Assembly: GCA_951804985.1 (NCBI GenBank)
Contig: OX638131.1
Span: 60,193,447 to 60,257,446 of the forward strand
DNA: 64,000 nt
From: Dryomyza anilis
Lineage: Eukaryota; Arthropoda; Insecta; Diptera; Dryomyzidae
Direction: 5' to 3'
Shown here in pieces: positions 35,363-47,107 of the stretch. A program made the translations under genes and the position numbers. The stretch's first letter is position 1. Every line of letters begins with the position of its first letter. The notes under the pieces were generated by a model. That model did not search any database, was not told the DNA's origin, and worked only from the letters and a program-made list of their open reading frames with translations.

Positions 35363-35577
35363 ATCATAAAAAGCATTCTGTTTTTAGCGTCACTACGTTT
35401 TTGGTCGTAGAATTCACTGCACTTTTTTGGTAAAGTTATTTTCAAATCATTCTTAAATACATAGTAAGCACTAAAAATAGCACTTACTTTCTATTTGAAA
35501 CTTACTTGAAAATCACACTAGACCATAAAGGTAATTATGATATTATGATAATTTTTGTCAAACGCTTACCCTGTTTC
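35363..35577. repeat. Dispersed repeat, shared with 45841-46050
   Basis: AAAGCATTCTGTTTTTAGCG through CAAACGCTTACCCTGT recurs with moderate divergence at 45841-46050, where it directly follows the 29833-type repeat. The two are parts of one larger element; the SINE at 35047 sits in it. Confidence 0.65.
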
Positions 35578-35579
35578 AT

Positions 35580-36356
35580 CCCAATAATCAATGAATTTAC
35601 GGTTCCATAAATTTGGAGAATTTTCTTTTACAACCAGTGTGGATGTAATGTCATGATCAAGTCGAAGAAATGAATGTTATTCCAACGTTGGTTTTCCAAG
35701 TTAAAAAAACTTGACACGAAATTCACTACCCAATTTACTCAGTCAACAAGAAAATTTTCATTTTTTTCACCACTAAATATGTGCCATATAAGTGCAGGAC
35801 CAAACACGAAAGTCATCCCAAGAATTCTACTGCACGGAAAATGTACGATGAGCTGATATACAATGTAAGTGACCGAGGTTTACGAATACGTTTATGAAAT
35901 ATTAATATATTTTCATTCATAAGCAGACAACATTGATATTTTGCGCGAACCTGGCAAAGCTATACATCGCACTGGCGCAATTGGATTCACTAGTTTCGAG
36001 GCATGCAGTGGATTTTACAAGGAGTTCCTGTGCACTGCCACCGGTGCTGTTGCAGCTGTAGAACATACTTTAATTCCTTTTAATATATAGTATTATAACT
36101 TATATGCGTTTTTATTTTTTTTATATTTAAACCTTTAATTACGGAAATATATGCGCTTGAATTCAAGTGTAATTTGAAGGTTGAATCACATTTTATTTAG
36201 AGCTTACAATTAAGTTAAACCCCGAATATATATTGAATGTCGGAATTCAAGTTTAGGTAAATGCTTGATTCAATTGGATAAAAAGCTACCAGTTTTGCTG
36301 GAGAACGCTATGGTTTTCAAGCTTACAATTACAAAAACTTGAACGCTTTTCTCCAC
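35580..36356 (+). mobile_element. CCCAATAA-family TIR element carrying MIC26/27-like fragment, copy 2
   Basis: Starts CCCAATAATCAATG. The right end is cut off at about 36356, within the subterminal zone (GAACGCTTTTCTCCAC). Plus-strand copy of the same captured gene piece, with the clearest intron (35865-35926). Confidence 0.75.
35790..36090 (+). pseudogene. Captured MIC26/27-like fragment with 62-bp intron
   Basis: An upstream exon piece ends CTGATATACAAT at 35864. GTAAGT begins at 35865, and the intron ends CATTCATAAGCAG at 35926. The downstream exon opens ACAACATTGATATTTTG and encodes the ILREPGK...IGFT...YKEF...TGA segment, with several substitutions relative to copy 1. A retained spliceosomal intron shows that genomic DNA, not mRNA, was captured. 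Non-functional fragment. Confidence 0.6.
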
Positions 36357-36480
36357 TCATACATAAATAATTTGAAATACATCCCTGCAATATCAGTGAT
36401 AGATATATGACCCGTAATTTTACTAGTAATGAAAACTGATATTTTTTACGCCTTAGGTTTGCCACCATTTTTGATTTGTA

Positions 36481-37624
36481 CACAGAGAAAACTGATTTGT
36501 TGCGGAAATTAACTAAATTGCGCTACCGAATCATTCGGTTGCGGCAACAACTGATAAAGTAGTTGCAAGAACTTCTTAACTCGGTTGTGCCAACCTCCTA
36601 GTCGGTGAGAATGAGATTGTGACAATCACCAAATCGGTGATCATGAGGTTGTGACAACCCCCTATTCGGTGAACATGAGGTTGTGGTAACCTCCAAATTG
36701 GTGAGCATGAGGTTCTCGCAATCTCCTAGTCGGTAAGTATGAGGTTTACTAAACTCCAATAGAAATTTTATTATAATATAGTTATTTATGTATATGAAAC
36801 TTATGTATTCTATATGTATTATAATTGAGTAATATTCAATTCAACGCTGCAGTGTTGCAACCGAAATACATTTATAGTAACCTCATGTCATTAAAAGGAA
36901 CGTACTTTATTTTTCTACAACTGAAATGTTAGTCCGCGCAACTGCACGTTCGTAACCTCATGTACCCAAAGAACCGATTTATTTAGCTCTGTGAACATTC
37001 GACTGATTCAGTTGTTGCAACACCGCGTATCAGTTCAAATAGCTAAAGAATACAATTGACACAACCAATTTGTTTAGTTGTGGTAGCCAATTTAATTATA
37101 AGAAATCGGCCAATTTTACCAAGCTCTAGCGCTCAAACGTGTTGCAAACACGAAGTCAGCGTCACAACAGCGTTCCCGAGATCGGAAATTGCCGACGACT
37201 CGTTGTGCTGCTGACTTCGTGTTTGCAACACGTTGGAGCGCTAGGGCTGCATATATAAATACATAGAAATAGAAACACAATAACAATATTGGTATTGCTT
37301 TTTTAAAAGACTACTGATTTCGCAGTTGAATCAAATAAATATTGGTTGCTTCAGCCTAATATAACTAACTATCTGTTAAGTCAACTAAATATTGGTTATG
37401 TCTCATTTTGAATTTAGTTGCCGTAAGAATGAAAATAAAAAAAATTAAAATGGATAAAAAGTTTGTTTTCCCAATCAATGTTGCAGTTGTTTCAACTAAT
37501 AGTTGATTACGCTTCATACTATTGTTTACCATAAATGAATTTCAGTTGAGGTTGACTACATTTGGTACATGCAAATGAATATTCGATGAAACAACTGAAC
37601 ACCAAGCTAATATTTTTTAGTGTG
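36481..37624. mobile_element. TIR element with palindromic minisatellite (CACAGAGAA end)
   Basis: Left end CACAGAGAAAACTGATTTG preceded by TA; right end TATTTTTTAGTGTG. 36592-36750 holds about five ~32-bp units (GGTGAACATGAGGTTGTGAC and CTCC variants), each an imperfect palindrome of GAGGTTG/CAACCTC. 37134-37245 is a ~110-bp hairpin. Related to 41863-43323, 43582-46428 and 47108-47917. No transposase. Confidence 0.7.
37134..37245. repeat. Long hairpin, copy 1
   Basis: Arms CAAACGTGTTGCAAACACGA and on, versus CGTGTTTGCAACACGTTGGA inverted, about 33-38 bp each with one to three mismatches. Directly followed by GGGCTGCATATATAAATA. The same hairpin plus TATA-like run recurs at 47262-47375. Confidence 0.8.
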
Positions 37625-37868
37625 TGGTTTTATTTGGTTACCCAGCAAGAACGTAGTCGTTCATATTATTAATCATTGTAGGGTAGAAATGATCAAAGTT
37701 TTGATCATTTTTTCGGTCACTTGTAGAATAGCGACGGGAAAAAATAATCAAAATATGTATGTTCGTGAGACTTTACATCCCTGTCTTACGCTTTTTCTTG
37801 CATGTTTAAGTGAGTATCAAACATTTTGCATTTGTGTTGGAGTTTCGGTCAGTGGTGTCTTGCTAGGT
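37625..37868. other. Intergenic, no gene seen
   Basis: Includes ATGATCAAAGTTTTGATCAT-like palindromic words also found at 59388-59470, probably a small decayed MITE. Confidence 0.4.
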
Positions 37869-38636
37869 ACCCACATAGAAAATTATTGTCGAATCCGACA
37901 ATAATTTTAAAATATTTTATGTTAAAATGGATCCACAAATATTATTTTCAAATTATTGTCGGATACAACAATAAAATTATCAAACAAGATTTGATAATAA
38001 AATAATAGCTTTCAATAATTCTATTGTTAGTTTTGTTTTTGCTTTTAATGACATTTTTAATTTAAAATTGAAGAGGCAACAACAATGAAATAAATACAAA
38101 CACAATTTTCTAATTTAAAATGCATTTTTATTTTATAACTTCATACGATTAATAATGTTTGACACAATTCCACATCGAAAGACCATCCTTAAGCCCATAA
38201 CGTTTACACATTGGTAGGGTTTATTGACGGACTCACATGGGTCACAGGGTATCACTTCCCAATAGTCAAACACGAACAGTGGTAGAACTTTTCCGCCGAT
38301 GTTGGAATGCAAATCAGTTGTGAAACCGTACCGTGCATCTCGTTGTATGGCAAGTAGGGCTTGATGACGATGGCAGTGCCGAACGAAAACAGTGCCGACG
38401 ACTTGTTTCCTCGAACATATGTCCGTCTGTTTAAAACACCATTGAAAGCAATCTCTGGGTACTGGATGCAGATTAAATTTGTCACCCGATTATACGCGTC
38501 AACTACACGATCTAGTCGTCGCGATTACAAGCATTGGACATTTATAGTCCACACAACAACGCACGTTAATTTTGAATATTTCAAAAATAGAAACATCAAA
38601 TGTCAAAATAAGAAATAAAAATAGGGTGTCTAATCG
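37869..38636. mobile_element. CACACATAG-family TIR element with eEF2 fragment, copy 3 (right end lost)
   Basis: The left end CCACATAGAAAATTATTGTCG matches copy 2. The body is collinear with copy 2 until GGTGTCTA near 38630, where unrelated sequence begins, so the right inverted end is missing. Confidence 0.8.
38175..38475 (-). pseudogene. eEF2: Captured eEF2 3' fragment, copy 3 (longest)
   Basis: Same captured piece as copy 2 but reaching further upstream. The minus frame reads LICIQYPEIAF directly before NGVLNRR, matching the family's LxEIQCPExA...YGVLNRR order. It continues with IKPYLPYNE, ending at a stop after CLTIGK in this frame, while the DHWE and PGDP-like parts lie in another frame. 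Several frameshifts; not functional. Confidence 0.82.
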
Positions 38637-38789
38637 TCACTAACCTCAAAATTAAATTAAATTACGTAAAATATTTCGTAAATTTACCAGTAATTTAATC
38701 GTCACTTATTACCAAAAGAACAGTAACAAACCCAGATAGCAAAACGTGCGTCTAACGAAAAAATCACAGAGTGCGGGCGCATATGTGTG

Positions 38790-39636
38790 CACTAAGAAAA
38801 CAAGATGTTTATGAAAGTCTTGCAGTAACTATCCTTTTAAACTTACGCCTTGAAGCAAATATTTAAACATCCCATAAGTTTCAATAATGTTGCAGCAAAA
38901 CTATTAATATTTTTTAAATATGACTTACATGCAGATAGTAACGAGATGTTTGCCACAACAGCAATGAAAAATTAAATATTTACACTCTACTGATAGCAAA
39001 CATCCACTTTTGTGGTATTTTGACATTTAACTACTATAAAAAAGGAAAATGGCGTACATTTTCCTTACGCTCAATTTATCCACAACAATTAAGTAAATAA
39101 AATGGTGTAAAAAAGTGTCAACGCAAGTATTACATTTTAATGGTAAAAGTGAAAATAAAATTTCCTGGGAATGAAATTATCAACAAGTGATGGAAAATAT
39201 TTCTTTTCAGAGTTTACTTTGATGACAGCATCGCCGGACGGACTTGGTTCCTCCGCGAAGAAGTGTCAAGTCATTGTACAATTTCACCTTCAAAGGATTT
39301 ATAAAGACGATGGCGATGTATTAACAGGATACTGTTTTAATTCTAGAACAAATAAAAATACATTCGATTCATTTTATTTTAATTCAATAAAAATTACTCC
39401 GCGAATTCTAATGGAGTACCTTTTCCAAATATTCCTGAACTATCTTCATATTTGTAAGATGTTTATTTGTTGGTTGCTATAAATAATCATAAATTTAGAA
39501 GATGGTTGCCACCAATATTTACTGTATTTGTCGGGTGTTTGAGAGATGGTTGTCTTAAAGACGATCTAAATAATTTGTAAATATCTTGATATTTAGGGCT
39601 GTGATATTTCTGGTAATCATCTTTGTTTTCTTAATG
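38790..39636. mobile_element. TIR element, CACTAAGAAAAC family, copy 3
   Basis: 847 bp. Left CACTAAGAAAACAAGATG, right CATCTTTGTTTTCTTAATG. The middle contains TTTCTTTTCAG (about 39200-39210), then a GC-richer 110-bp stretch (TTGATGACAGCATCGCC) open in more than one frame. This acceptor-plus-exon look is shared with copies at 2888-5484 and 20224-21040. Identity of the exon-like part unknown. Confidence 0.75.
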
Positions 39637-39984
39637 TGGGGTATATACGAGTCATATGACTATCATGTCGTGCGTGCGCATGAGTGCGGGCTATATGCGA
39701 GCAATATGAACTCACTGCATGCTATGAAACTCTCACTGAAATCGCATTCGTGATACGTAAATGCGGAATCACGACGTGATATTCATATGATAGTAATATA
39801 ATGGAAAAAATGTCCCACGAAAGCCGCATGCATGATTGTAAAATGCGTCACATGAAGTGATGTTAAAATGAAGGCAATTTGAGTGCATAAAAGTCGCATG
39901 AAAGTCACACGAATGAATACAAAATGCGGTGCATAAAGTGCGACCTAAATGATGGCAATATGAGAGCATGCAACATGCACGAAA
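39637..39984. repeat. GCATG-rich degenerate repeat
   Basis: Many copies of CGCATGAAAGTCGCACGAATG-like words (AGTCGCATGAAAGTCACACG, TGCATAAAGTGCGAC). It resumes after the element at 39985-41506 (AAGTCGCACGAATGTGAGC), so it predates that insertion. The minus frame 40104-39769 is a by-product. Confidence 0.55.
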
Positions 39985-41506
39985 CCCAATAAGCAGTTTA
40001 AGGTTCGAAGGAAAATTTTTATTTTTCCGCCACAACAAATGCGCCACTGCATTCGAACAATCAGTGAGATCATTGTTCGCTTGAATAAGCACACAGAAAA
40101 TCATTTAATGTATTACTGCAGGCCAAGGTTTACGAATACGTTTATGAAATATTAATATATTTACATTCAAACGCAGACACCATTGATATTTTGCCTGGCT
40201 TCACTGGATTGATTTTTGCGGAACGTCGTTGATTTTACAAGAAGTTTCTGTACACTGCCACCGGAGCAGTTGCTGTTGCAGCTGCAAGAATCTAATGTAG
40301 GACATAATTTAATTCCTTTTAATATATAGTATTATAATTATACCCTACACCTATGAGGTACAGGGTATATTAACTTTGTGCATATATTGTAACGCCCCTT
40401 TGGAGGCGTGTCCGGTATGGAAAAGTATATATATTCTTGATCAGCATCACTACCCGAGTCCGTTTAGCCATGTCCGTCTGTCTGTCTGTCCGTCTTGCTG
40501 TCCGAATACAGAATAACTTGAGAAATACTGATCAGAATGCGATGAAATTTCGTCTCAATATATTTTAGCCAAAAGTAGGAACTGAGTTTGAAAATGAGCC
40601 AAATCGGTCAACGGACACGCCCACCTCTCATACAAGTCACTTTTATATAACTCTTTCGGAACTAATAACTCGAAAAGTATTCAAGGTATAGTTTTAAAAT
40701 TTAAAACGTATTGTTATAATTCACCTAAAAATATGTGGTCCAAAAATGGGCGTGATCCGCCCACTTTTTTATTTTCATTATTTCCCGGGTTTTCATAGTG
40801 GATATTTGATCCGTAAATTATTAAAATCAAATCTATGAAATATTAGCCTTTCAAAATTTTAAATATAGGCGTGGTCCGCCCAAATTTATTTTTTAAGTTT
40901 TTTATACTTTTTATAAATTTTTTAATATATGGGGATATTAGACGTAAATTTCTGATATATGAATAATATTCTGAGGGTGGGGAGGTTCAGCATAATTAAA
41001 AATTTAAAATTAAGGTATACAATTAAATATTCCTCATTAATATCTCCACCAAAGGTGTAGGGTATTCCATAGTCGGGCCCGACCGACTATAAAAATCCGC
41101 CCCATGTGACCGAACTTACCCATGTGACCTAACTTTCCCAACTCGTTTATATGCGTTTTATTTCATTTTATATTTAAACTTTTAATTTGGTAAATATATG
41201 CGCTTGAATTCAAATGTAATTTAATGGTCGATTTCAAGTCAAAATTAAAATAAACATCAAGTGAAGAACCATATTTTATTTAAAGCTTACAAGTTAACCT
41301 CGTATGTATATTGAATGTCGGAATTCAAGTCTAAGTAAAGGCTAGATTCAATTGAATGAAAAGCTCCCAGTTTTGCTGGAGAACGTTTTGGTTTTTCAAG
41401 CTTACAATGACAAAAAGTTGAACGCTTTTCTCCAGTGAAAGTTTCGATATCCATGTTCAATATACATTCGATAATCACTTAATATCCAAGTTTTTGGTTT
41501 ATTAGG
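39985..41506 (+). mobile_element. CCCAATAA-family TIR element with MIC26/27-like fragment, copy 3 (interrupted)
   Basis: Ends CCCAATAAGC and TTTATTAGG, flanked by AA on both sides. The captured piece is at 40125-40300 (TTTTGCCTGG, then GGCTTCACTGGATTG and CCACCGGAGCAGTTGC), shorter and more decayed than copies 1-2. Interrupted by a ~0.8-kb element at 40337-41145; the uninterrupted joint survives at 36090-36110. Confidence 0.75.
40337..41145. mobile_element. Element with ATACCCTACACC ends
   Basis: Left TATACCCTACACCTATGAGG, subterminal right GGTGTAGGGTAT (41058-41070), then CGGGCCCGACCGACTATA and a short tail. It contains the GTCCGTCTGTCTGTCTGTCC run and CGTGGTCCGCCC motifs common in dispersed fly repeats. 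No coding capacity. Confidence 0.65.
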
Positions 41507-41540
41507 AAGTCGCACGAATGTGAGCATATTGTGCAGAATA

Positions 41541-41693
41541 ATGCCCGATTTACATTGTATCTTCTGTGAGTCTCACTGTATCTCCTAGTGGTGCATTTTT
41601 TCAAAAAAATACTGTTTTTACATGAAAATTTAAAAAAATGCAACCCTAGGCGATACAGTGAGACTCACAGAAGATACAATGTAAATCGGGCAT
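41541..41693. mobile_element. 153-bp foldback MITE
   Basis: Nearly the whole element is a hairpin: ATGCCCGATTTACATTGTAT and the following ~28 bp (TTCTGTGAGTCTCACTGTATC) are inverted at the right end, around a ~55-bp AT-rich loop. One arm of a relative lies at about 49463-49505. Confidence 0.85.
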
Positions 41694-41862
41694 AATAAAC
41701 TGTCCAAAGTGCCATATAACGAATACAAATTAAAATTCTAACTTGACAACTTTTCGTCCCAAGCATGCGTATGCAATAGTGGTAAGTTTAGTGTTGTGAA
41801 TTTTTTTGATGAAAAAAAATTGATTTTGCCTAAGCAATATATTATTTTTATTTTTTGAAGTA

Positions 41863-43323
41863 CACACAGAAAATCCTCTTTTGGCATGAGGTTAATTGAA
41901 CCAACGAATACATTTGTTGTAACCTCATGTCATTAAAATGAACGTACCTTATTTTTCTACAACCGAAATATTAGTCCGCGCAACTGCACGTTCGCTTTCC
42001 GTAACCTCATGATTGCATTTTTCATTCTGCCAAAATTGACATTCGTGCATTTGTTACGGTGATTGAGTTAGTTGTTGTATCAACAAAATATATGACAAGC
42101 GGCAACCTCATGTTTATCAGCTTCGGTTGCCAGTTTCTTGCCAACAATTATGGATACATGCGGAAATAAATAAACATCAAAAATTTTCACATATCGAAAA
42201 CAATTGGAAATTCATTAATTAAGTTACATTGTGAAATAAATATACAAATATTAATAAAATAAAATACATTATTCATTAGCTAGTGAAATATAATATAAAT
42301 AAAAAATATGTGACAATGGAAATAGTTTTTTGTTATTTATTGGTTATGAGGAAATTAAAAATAAATGCATGCAGATACATGTATCTTTTCATAGTTTTTT
42401 TGCAGGGAGCAGGAATTAGTAGATATACTTCTTAATTGTGTGGGCGGCATATTTACGCAACTATAATATTGTTACGAAAATTCAGGCTACGGAAAACTGT
42501 TCTACGAGTTCGTATCGCTAGATTGTGTACAAAATAAAAACGCACTAATATTTGGTTTTAACTAGTATTATTTCAACTAGTATTAATTAACTTTATTTAT
42601 TTAAATAACAACTTAAAGAATAATCACTTATATCAACTGCTGAATCTATACAATTAAGCTTAACAATGTTCACTCACGAGACGCACTAGTTCACTATCAA
42701 ATCACAACTGAAGTGCTGTACCTCAGATGCGGCTCCTTTATATACTGCATGCATCAGTTCGACACGTTTCGACAAGCTTCGACTTGTTTCGAGAACCTTC
42801 TACTCGTTTCGTGAATGACGCATGCTATTGGCATCTCATTCGCACTCATGTGTTTTAATGCGCTGATCTTCCATCTCTTTCTCACACACTGCCTCAGTGC
42901 GCTGAATGATCTTCCGTCTTTTTCTAACACATGCTTAGTGCGCTGAATTGTCTTGCGTTTCGTAACAATATATATAGAATACATAAATAACTTTGTTATA
43001 ATAAAATTTCAACTATTACTAGTAGAACCTAATGCTCACCAATTTGGATGTTGTCGCAACCTCATGATCAGCGATTTGAAGGTTACGACAACCACATGTT
43101 CACCGATTAGGAGGTTGTAACAACCTGATGATCGTCGATTTGGAGGTTGCCATAATCTCATGATCACCGATTTGGAGGTTGCCATAACCTCATTCTCACC
43201 GCCTAGGAGATTGGCACAACTGAATTAAGAGGTTGTTCTAACTTCTTTATCAGTTGTGATCGCCACCGAATGATACGGTAGGAAAACTTAGTTGGTTGCC
43301 GCAATGAATCAGTTCTCTGTGTG
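41863..43323. mobile_element. TIR element with palindromic minisatellite, interrupted by solo LTR
   Basis: Left CACACAGAAAATCC after TA, right CAGTTCTCTGTGTG. Minisatellite units of the GAGGTTG...CAACCTC type at 43030-43240. The left zone GGCATGAGGTTAATTGAACC recurs at 43600. A solo LTR (42470-42967) is inserted with ATAT duplication. Confidence 0.75.
42470..42967 (-). mobile_element. Solo LTR
   Basis: 498 bp with ends TGTTACGAAA and TTTCGTAACA, flanked by ATAT (42466-42469, 42968-42971). On the minus strand AGTATATAAAGGAGCC is a good TATA box (about 42733-42745), followed ~30 bp later by a TCAGTTGTG initiator-like site, which sets the orientation. Internal repeats TTCGACACGTTTCGACAAGC and TAGTGCGCTGAAT-type words are present. 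It is what remains of a Ty3/gypsy-like insertion after LTR-LTR recombination. Confidence 0.85.
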
Positions 43324-44059
43324 CAGTATTTAGAAATGTATCATATTTCGTGAACACACTTATTTCATATTTGTGTAGTATGGTAGTTTTCAGTTGTATG
43401 TACCAAAAACAGATGTTATTGTTTCATTAAAAATTTATATATATTGCCTATTGGCCATATACCATATATAATTATGTCTTTTGTTACTTATTTTTAATTC
43501 AATATTTCATATCAATTCATATTTTTTAAAACAAAATAAACAAATTAGATTAGTGATGTCGATTTAAGAAAACAACTCATACACACAGAAAAATTTTCTT
43601 TTGGCATGAGGTTAATTGAACCAACGTTTCAGTGTTGCAACCGAAATACATTTGTTGTAACCTCATGTCATTAAATTGAACGTACCTTATTATTCCACAA
43701 CCGAAATGTTAGTCCGCGCAACTGCACGTTCGGTTGCCATAACCTCATGCTTGCATTTTTCTTTTTACCAAAATTGATATTCGTGCATTTGTTACGGCGA
43801 TTAAGTTGTGGTATCAACAAAATAAATGACAAACGGCAACCTCATGTCTATCAGCCATTAAGGATATATGCAGAAATAAATAAACGTCAAAAATTGTCAC
43901 AAAACAATAGGAACTTCATTAATTAAGTAAAAATGCGAAATAAATATACAAATATTAATCAAATAATATATTTATTCAATACAAATTGCTCGTGAAATTA
44001 ATATAAATAAAAAATATGTGACCAATGGAAATAGTTTTTTTTTTATTTATTGGTTATGA

Positions 44060-45166
44060 CCAAGGATTGAAACCGAAACCGAAACCGATATCCGTTTAAA
44101 ACCGTTTCATTTTTAAAACCGTAACCGAAACCGTTATACGAAAATGAGAAATAAACCGATTTCCAAAACCGAAATAAACGAATTTGGTTTTATATCGGTT
44201 TTTAAAAAAGAATAAAAAGAAACAGAAAAACATATTTTATATAGAAGATCTTAAGTACAGGGCATGTTTAAATCTCATTTAATAAAATTTGGAGTTCCTA
44301 AAATAAAAATATTTTGTTGTACAAAAATTAACATGTTGTTTTTTGAGAAACAATATTACCAAAACAATGATCTTTGGTCTAAAATTGTTTTTTTTTCATT
44401 AATTTGTGTAGCGGTAAATCGAATTAACAACAAAACACCAGATTGTTAAAAATGATTCAATTTTTAATGATATTGTTTTTTTATTTATTGTATAAGTAAA
44501 ATATATAGGGAGCCTGGGGTAAAGTAGGGCAAGTTTTGAAAAGTTCATTTGAATAATTATTGAATTATTTTAAAGGATCTATTCAATAGAATACCATTTA
44601 AAGGGTTTTTCAAAACAGCTCAATTTTGGAATATATATTAAGGATAACAGAATTATAATAAGATGCTAATGCAAGAAAAAATTAGAAAAAAAAGTAAAAT
44701 TATAAAAATCTCAGTGACTACTTAAGAAAAGTATACAGGCAGATATTGCAGTTCAAAATTTCTTTGGCTTTTATGGATGGAAATTGTACAAAATTCTTCT
44801 TCTTCTTTTCATGAAGTTTAAGACAATTACCGATGTATTCTTGCTGCTCTTGTTTAAGGTTCGCTTCTCGGCTCACTTCTGCAATTCAGATCATATCTCA
44901 GGTGAAAACATTGTTTAAATTACGTTTCCCACTTTATCCCTATATCACAAATTGAACATAACTTAGCACCATATAAACAGTGTTAAATTATTTGAAAAAT
45001 ATGGAAAAAAAGAAATTTTATTCAAAAACCGAAATCAAAACCGAAACCGTAAATTGGAACCGGTATACCGAAAACGTTTCGTTATAAAAACTTTAAACCG
45101 AAACCGAAACGCGGAAAAACCGAAACCGAAATCGAAACCGTTATTCGTTTAGGTTTCAATCCTTGG
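44060..45166. mobile_element. CCAAGGATTG-family TIR element, copy 2
   Basis: 1107 bp, ends CCAAGGATTGAAACC and GGTTTCAATCCTTGG (15-bp perfect inverted repeats), flanked by TTATGA (44054-44059, 45167-45172). The empty site TTGGTTATGAGGAAAT survives at about 42341-42356. Subterminal CCGAAA/AAACCG hexamers as in copy 1 (5579-7617), about half its length. Confidence 0.88.
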
Positions 45167-45518
45167 TTATGAGGAAATAAAAAATAAATGCATGCAGGTA
45201 CATCCCAATATGCCATTCCACTTAATGATAACATGCGAATGCTTTGAAATCAGTCATTACATTCAAATCGTATAGTTGAGATTAACGTTTGAAATATGTT
45301 TCACCTAAAATTAAGAATCATAGCTTTTTCAATAAAAACTGGTAGCTTAACCTTAACTTAAAAATTCTCTTATTAATATTAACACAAAATCTTAAACCGT
45401 TTTCAACGTTTACTTCAAATCAAGATTTAGCCTTATTTTCAACTCGATATTAAAATAACCTACATTTAGTTTTTTTCTTTTAAATATTGATTTAATCCTG
45501 CAAAATTAGCAAAAGAAA

Positions 45519-46050
45519 GGGGATCCTCATATAGGACAACAAAAAGAGCATTTTTCAATTAATTTTTCAAAAAATATGTCATCCTACCAATGTTGTAGAC
45601 TTCAAGCCCCGAGCGTCAAGACATCTTCAGAAAATCGATGCCAGCATCCAAAATTTGGTAGACGTGTTTTTTAAGCTTGTACGTTTCAAGCTCACGAATA
45701 TAATTCTGGAGCCTATTCAAGGTTTGCGGGGCGGTCGAAATATTGTTTTAAATATTCACAAACATCCAGACCCTAATAGATTTCGTTAAGCTATAAGATT
45801 GGGACACGCGTTGTTATATTTATTTTTTGTCAGGGTTTCTATTGCAAACATAAAAACATACTGTTTTTAGCGTCAATACATTTTTGTCCCTTATTTTCAC
45901 TGCCCTATTTTGGTAATTTTATTATCAAATCATTTTCAAATTCAGAGTAAGCGATAAAAATAGCACTTATTTTCTCTTTGACTCTGATTTGAAAAACACA
46001 CTAGACCTTAAAGGCAATTATGATTATTTTTGCAAACGCTTACCCTGTGG
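45519..46050. repeat. Dispersed repeat, fullest copy
   Basis: Contains in one piece the sequences found separately at 29833-30115 and 35363-35577. No coding frame. Confidence 0.6.
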
Positions 46051-46430
46051 CATATTGGAATGTATCTTTTCATAGTTTTTTTTTTCAGGGAGCAGGAATT
46101 AGTAGATATGCTTATAAATTGTGTTCGCGACACTTTTACTCTTTACACTTCGGCTGATAGAATACATAAGTTTTATATCATAAATAACTATGTTATAATA
46201 AAATTTCAATTGGAGGTTTAGAAATCCTTATGCTTACCGACTAGAAGGTTGCGACAACCTCATGCTCACCTATTTGGAGGTTGTCACAACCTCATGATCA
46301 CCGATTTGGAGGTTGCCACTACCTCATTTTCGACGACTTAGAGCAACTACTTTATCAGTTGTTGCCGCAACCGAATGATTCGGCAGGGCAATTTAGTTGG
46401 ATGACGAAACAAATCAGTTCTCTATGTGTA

Positions 46431-47105
46431 CTTAATATATGAACTCGTTAATATTGATTGTAAAAACAGTGGACATTTCTTTTTTATTCACATATATTCA
46501 TTAAAAATATATATTTTCATTGAAATATAGTGCATTTTGGTGAATTTGAATTCAATAATCAAATAATGTTTGTAATATCAAGTACTAAATGTCTCAAATT
46601 CAGCATCACTAAAAAACTACAAAAGTACCACGAAATCAACTCATGGTTTCTGAGAAGCAGAACTTCTATTTTTTGCCACCATTATGTTTTGTTATTGTAA
46701 AACTGCTACTTGACACAACTGCGACTGTACATGGGCAACTGCTACGTTTCTTAAATAACCTTATTGTTGCATTTTTTCAAAAAATTACTATAATAATTAA
46801 ATGAAACAGAAATATGTTAAAAAAAGACAAATATAAATGTACTATAATTTGTTTGAGAGAAAACAATATAAAAAAACAAAATCAATTGACATTCCGTTAA
46901 TATTTTCACGAACTGAAAAGAACATTATGGGTTGGACAAGGACTGTCCTCAAGACCAGCAATTATCTTGCCGTGCAATCGACGACAATTACTTAAGAAAA
47001 ATAGCCATGTGCTGGTTGGGACAAAAACTAAATGTCACTATAATTGAAAAAAGGAAGAAACAGTGCCTTACATATATGAAGCTAATCACAGTTCAAATGC
47101 CCCTC
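46431..47105. other. AT-rich intergenic, no gene seen
   Basis: The short plus frame at 46932-47165 has no domain and crosses an element boundary. Confidence 0.45.
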
Positions 47106-47107
47106 TA

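Larger units (their letters stand above)
43582..46428. mobile_element. TA-flanked TIR element with nested insertion
   Basis: Left CACACAGAAAAATTTTC, right CAGTTCTCTATGTG, flanked by TA (43580-43581, 46429-46430). It contains a CCAAGGATTG element (44060-45166), a dispersed-repeat block (45519-46050) and minisatellite units (46215-46340). Related to 36481 and 41863 elements. Confidence 0.75.

Noticed and set aside
36592..36750. CRISPR-like regularly spaced repeats
   Set aside because: Contiguous palindromic minisatellite units without unique spacers, in eukaryotic transposon DNA.
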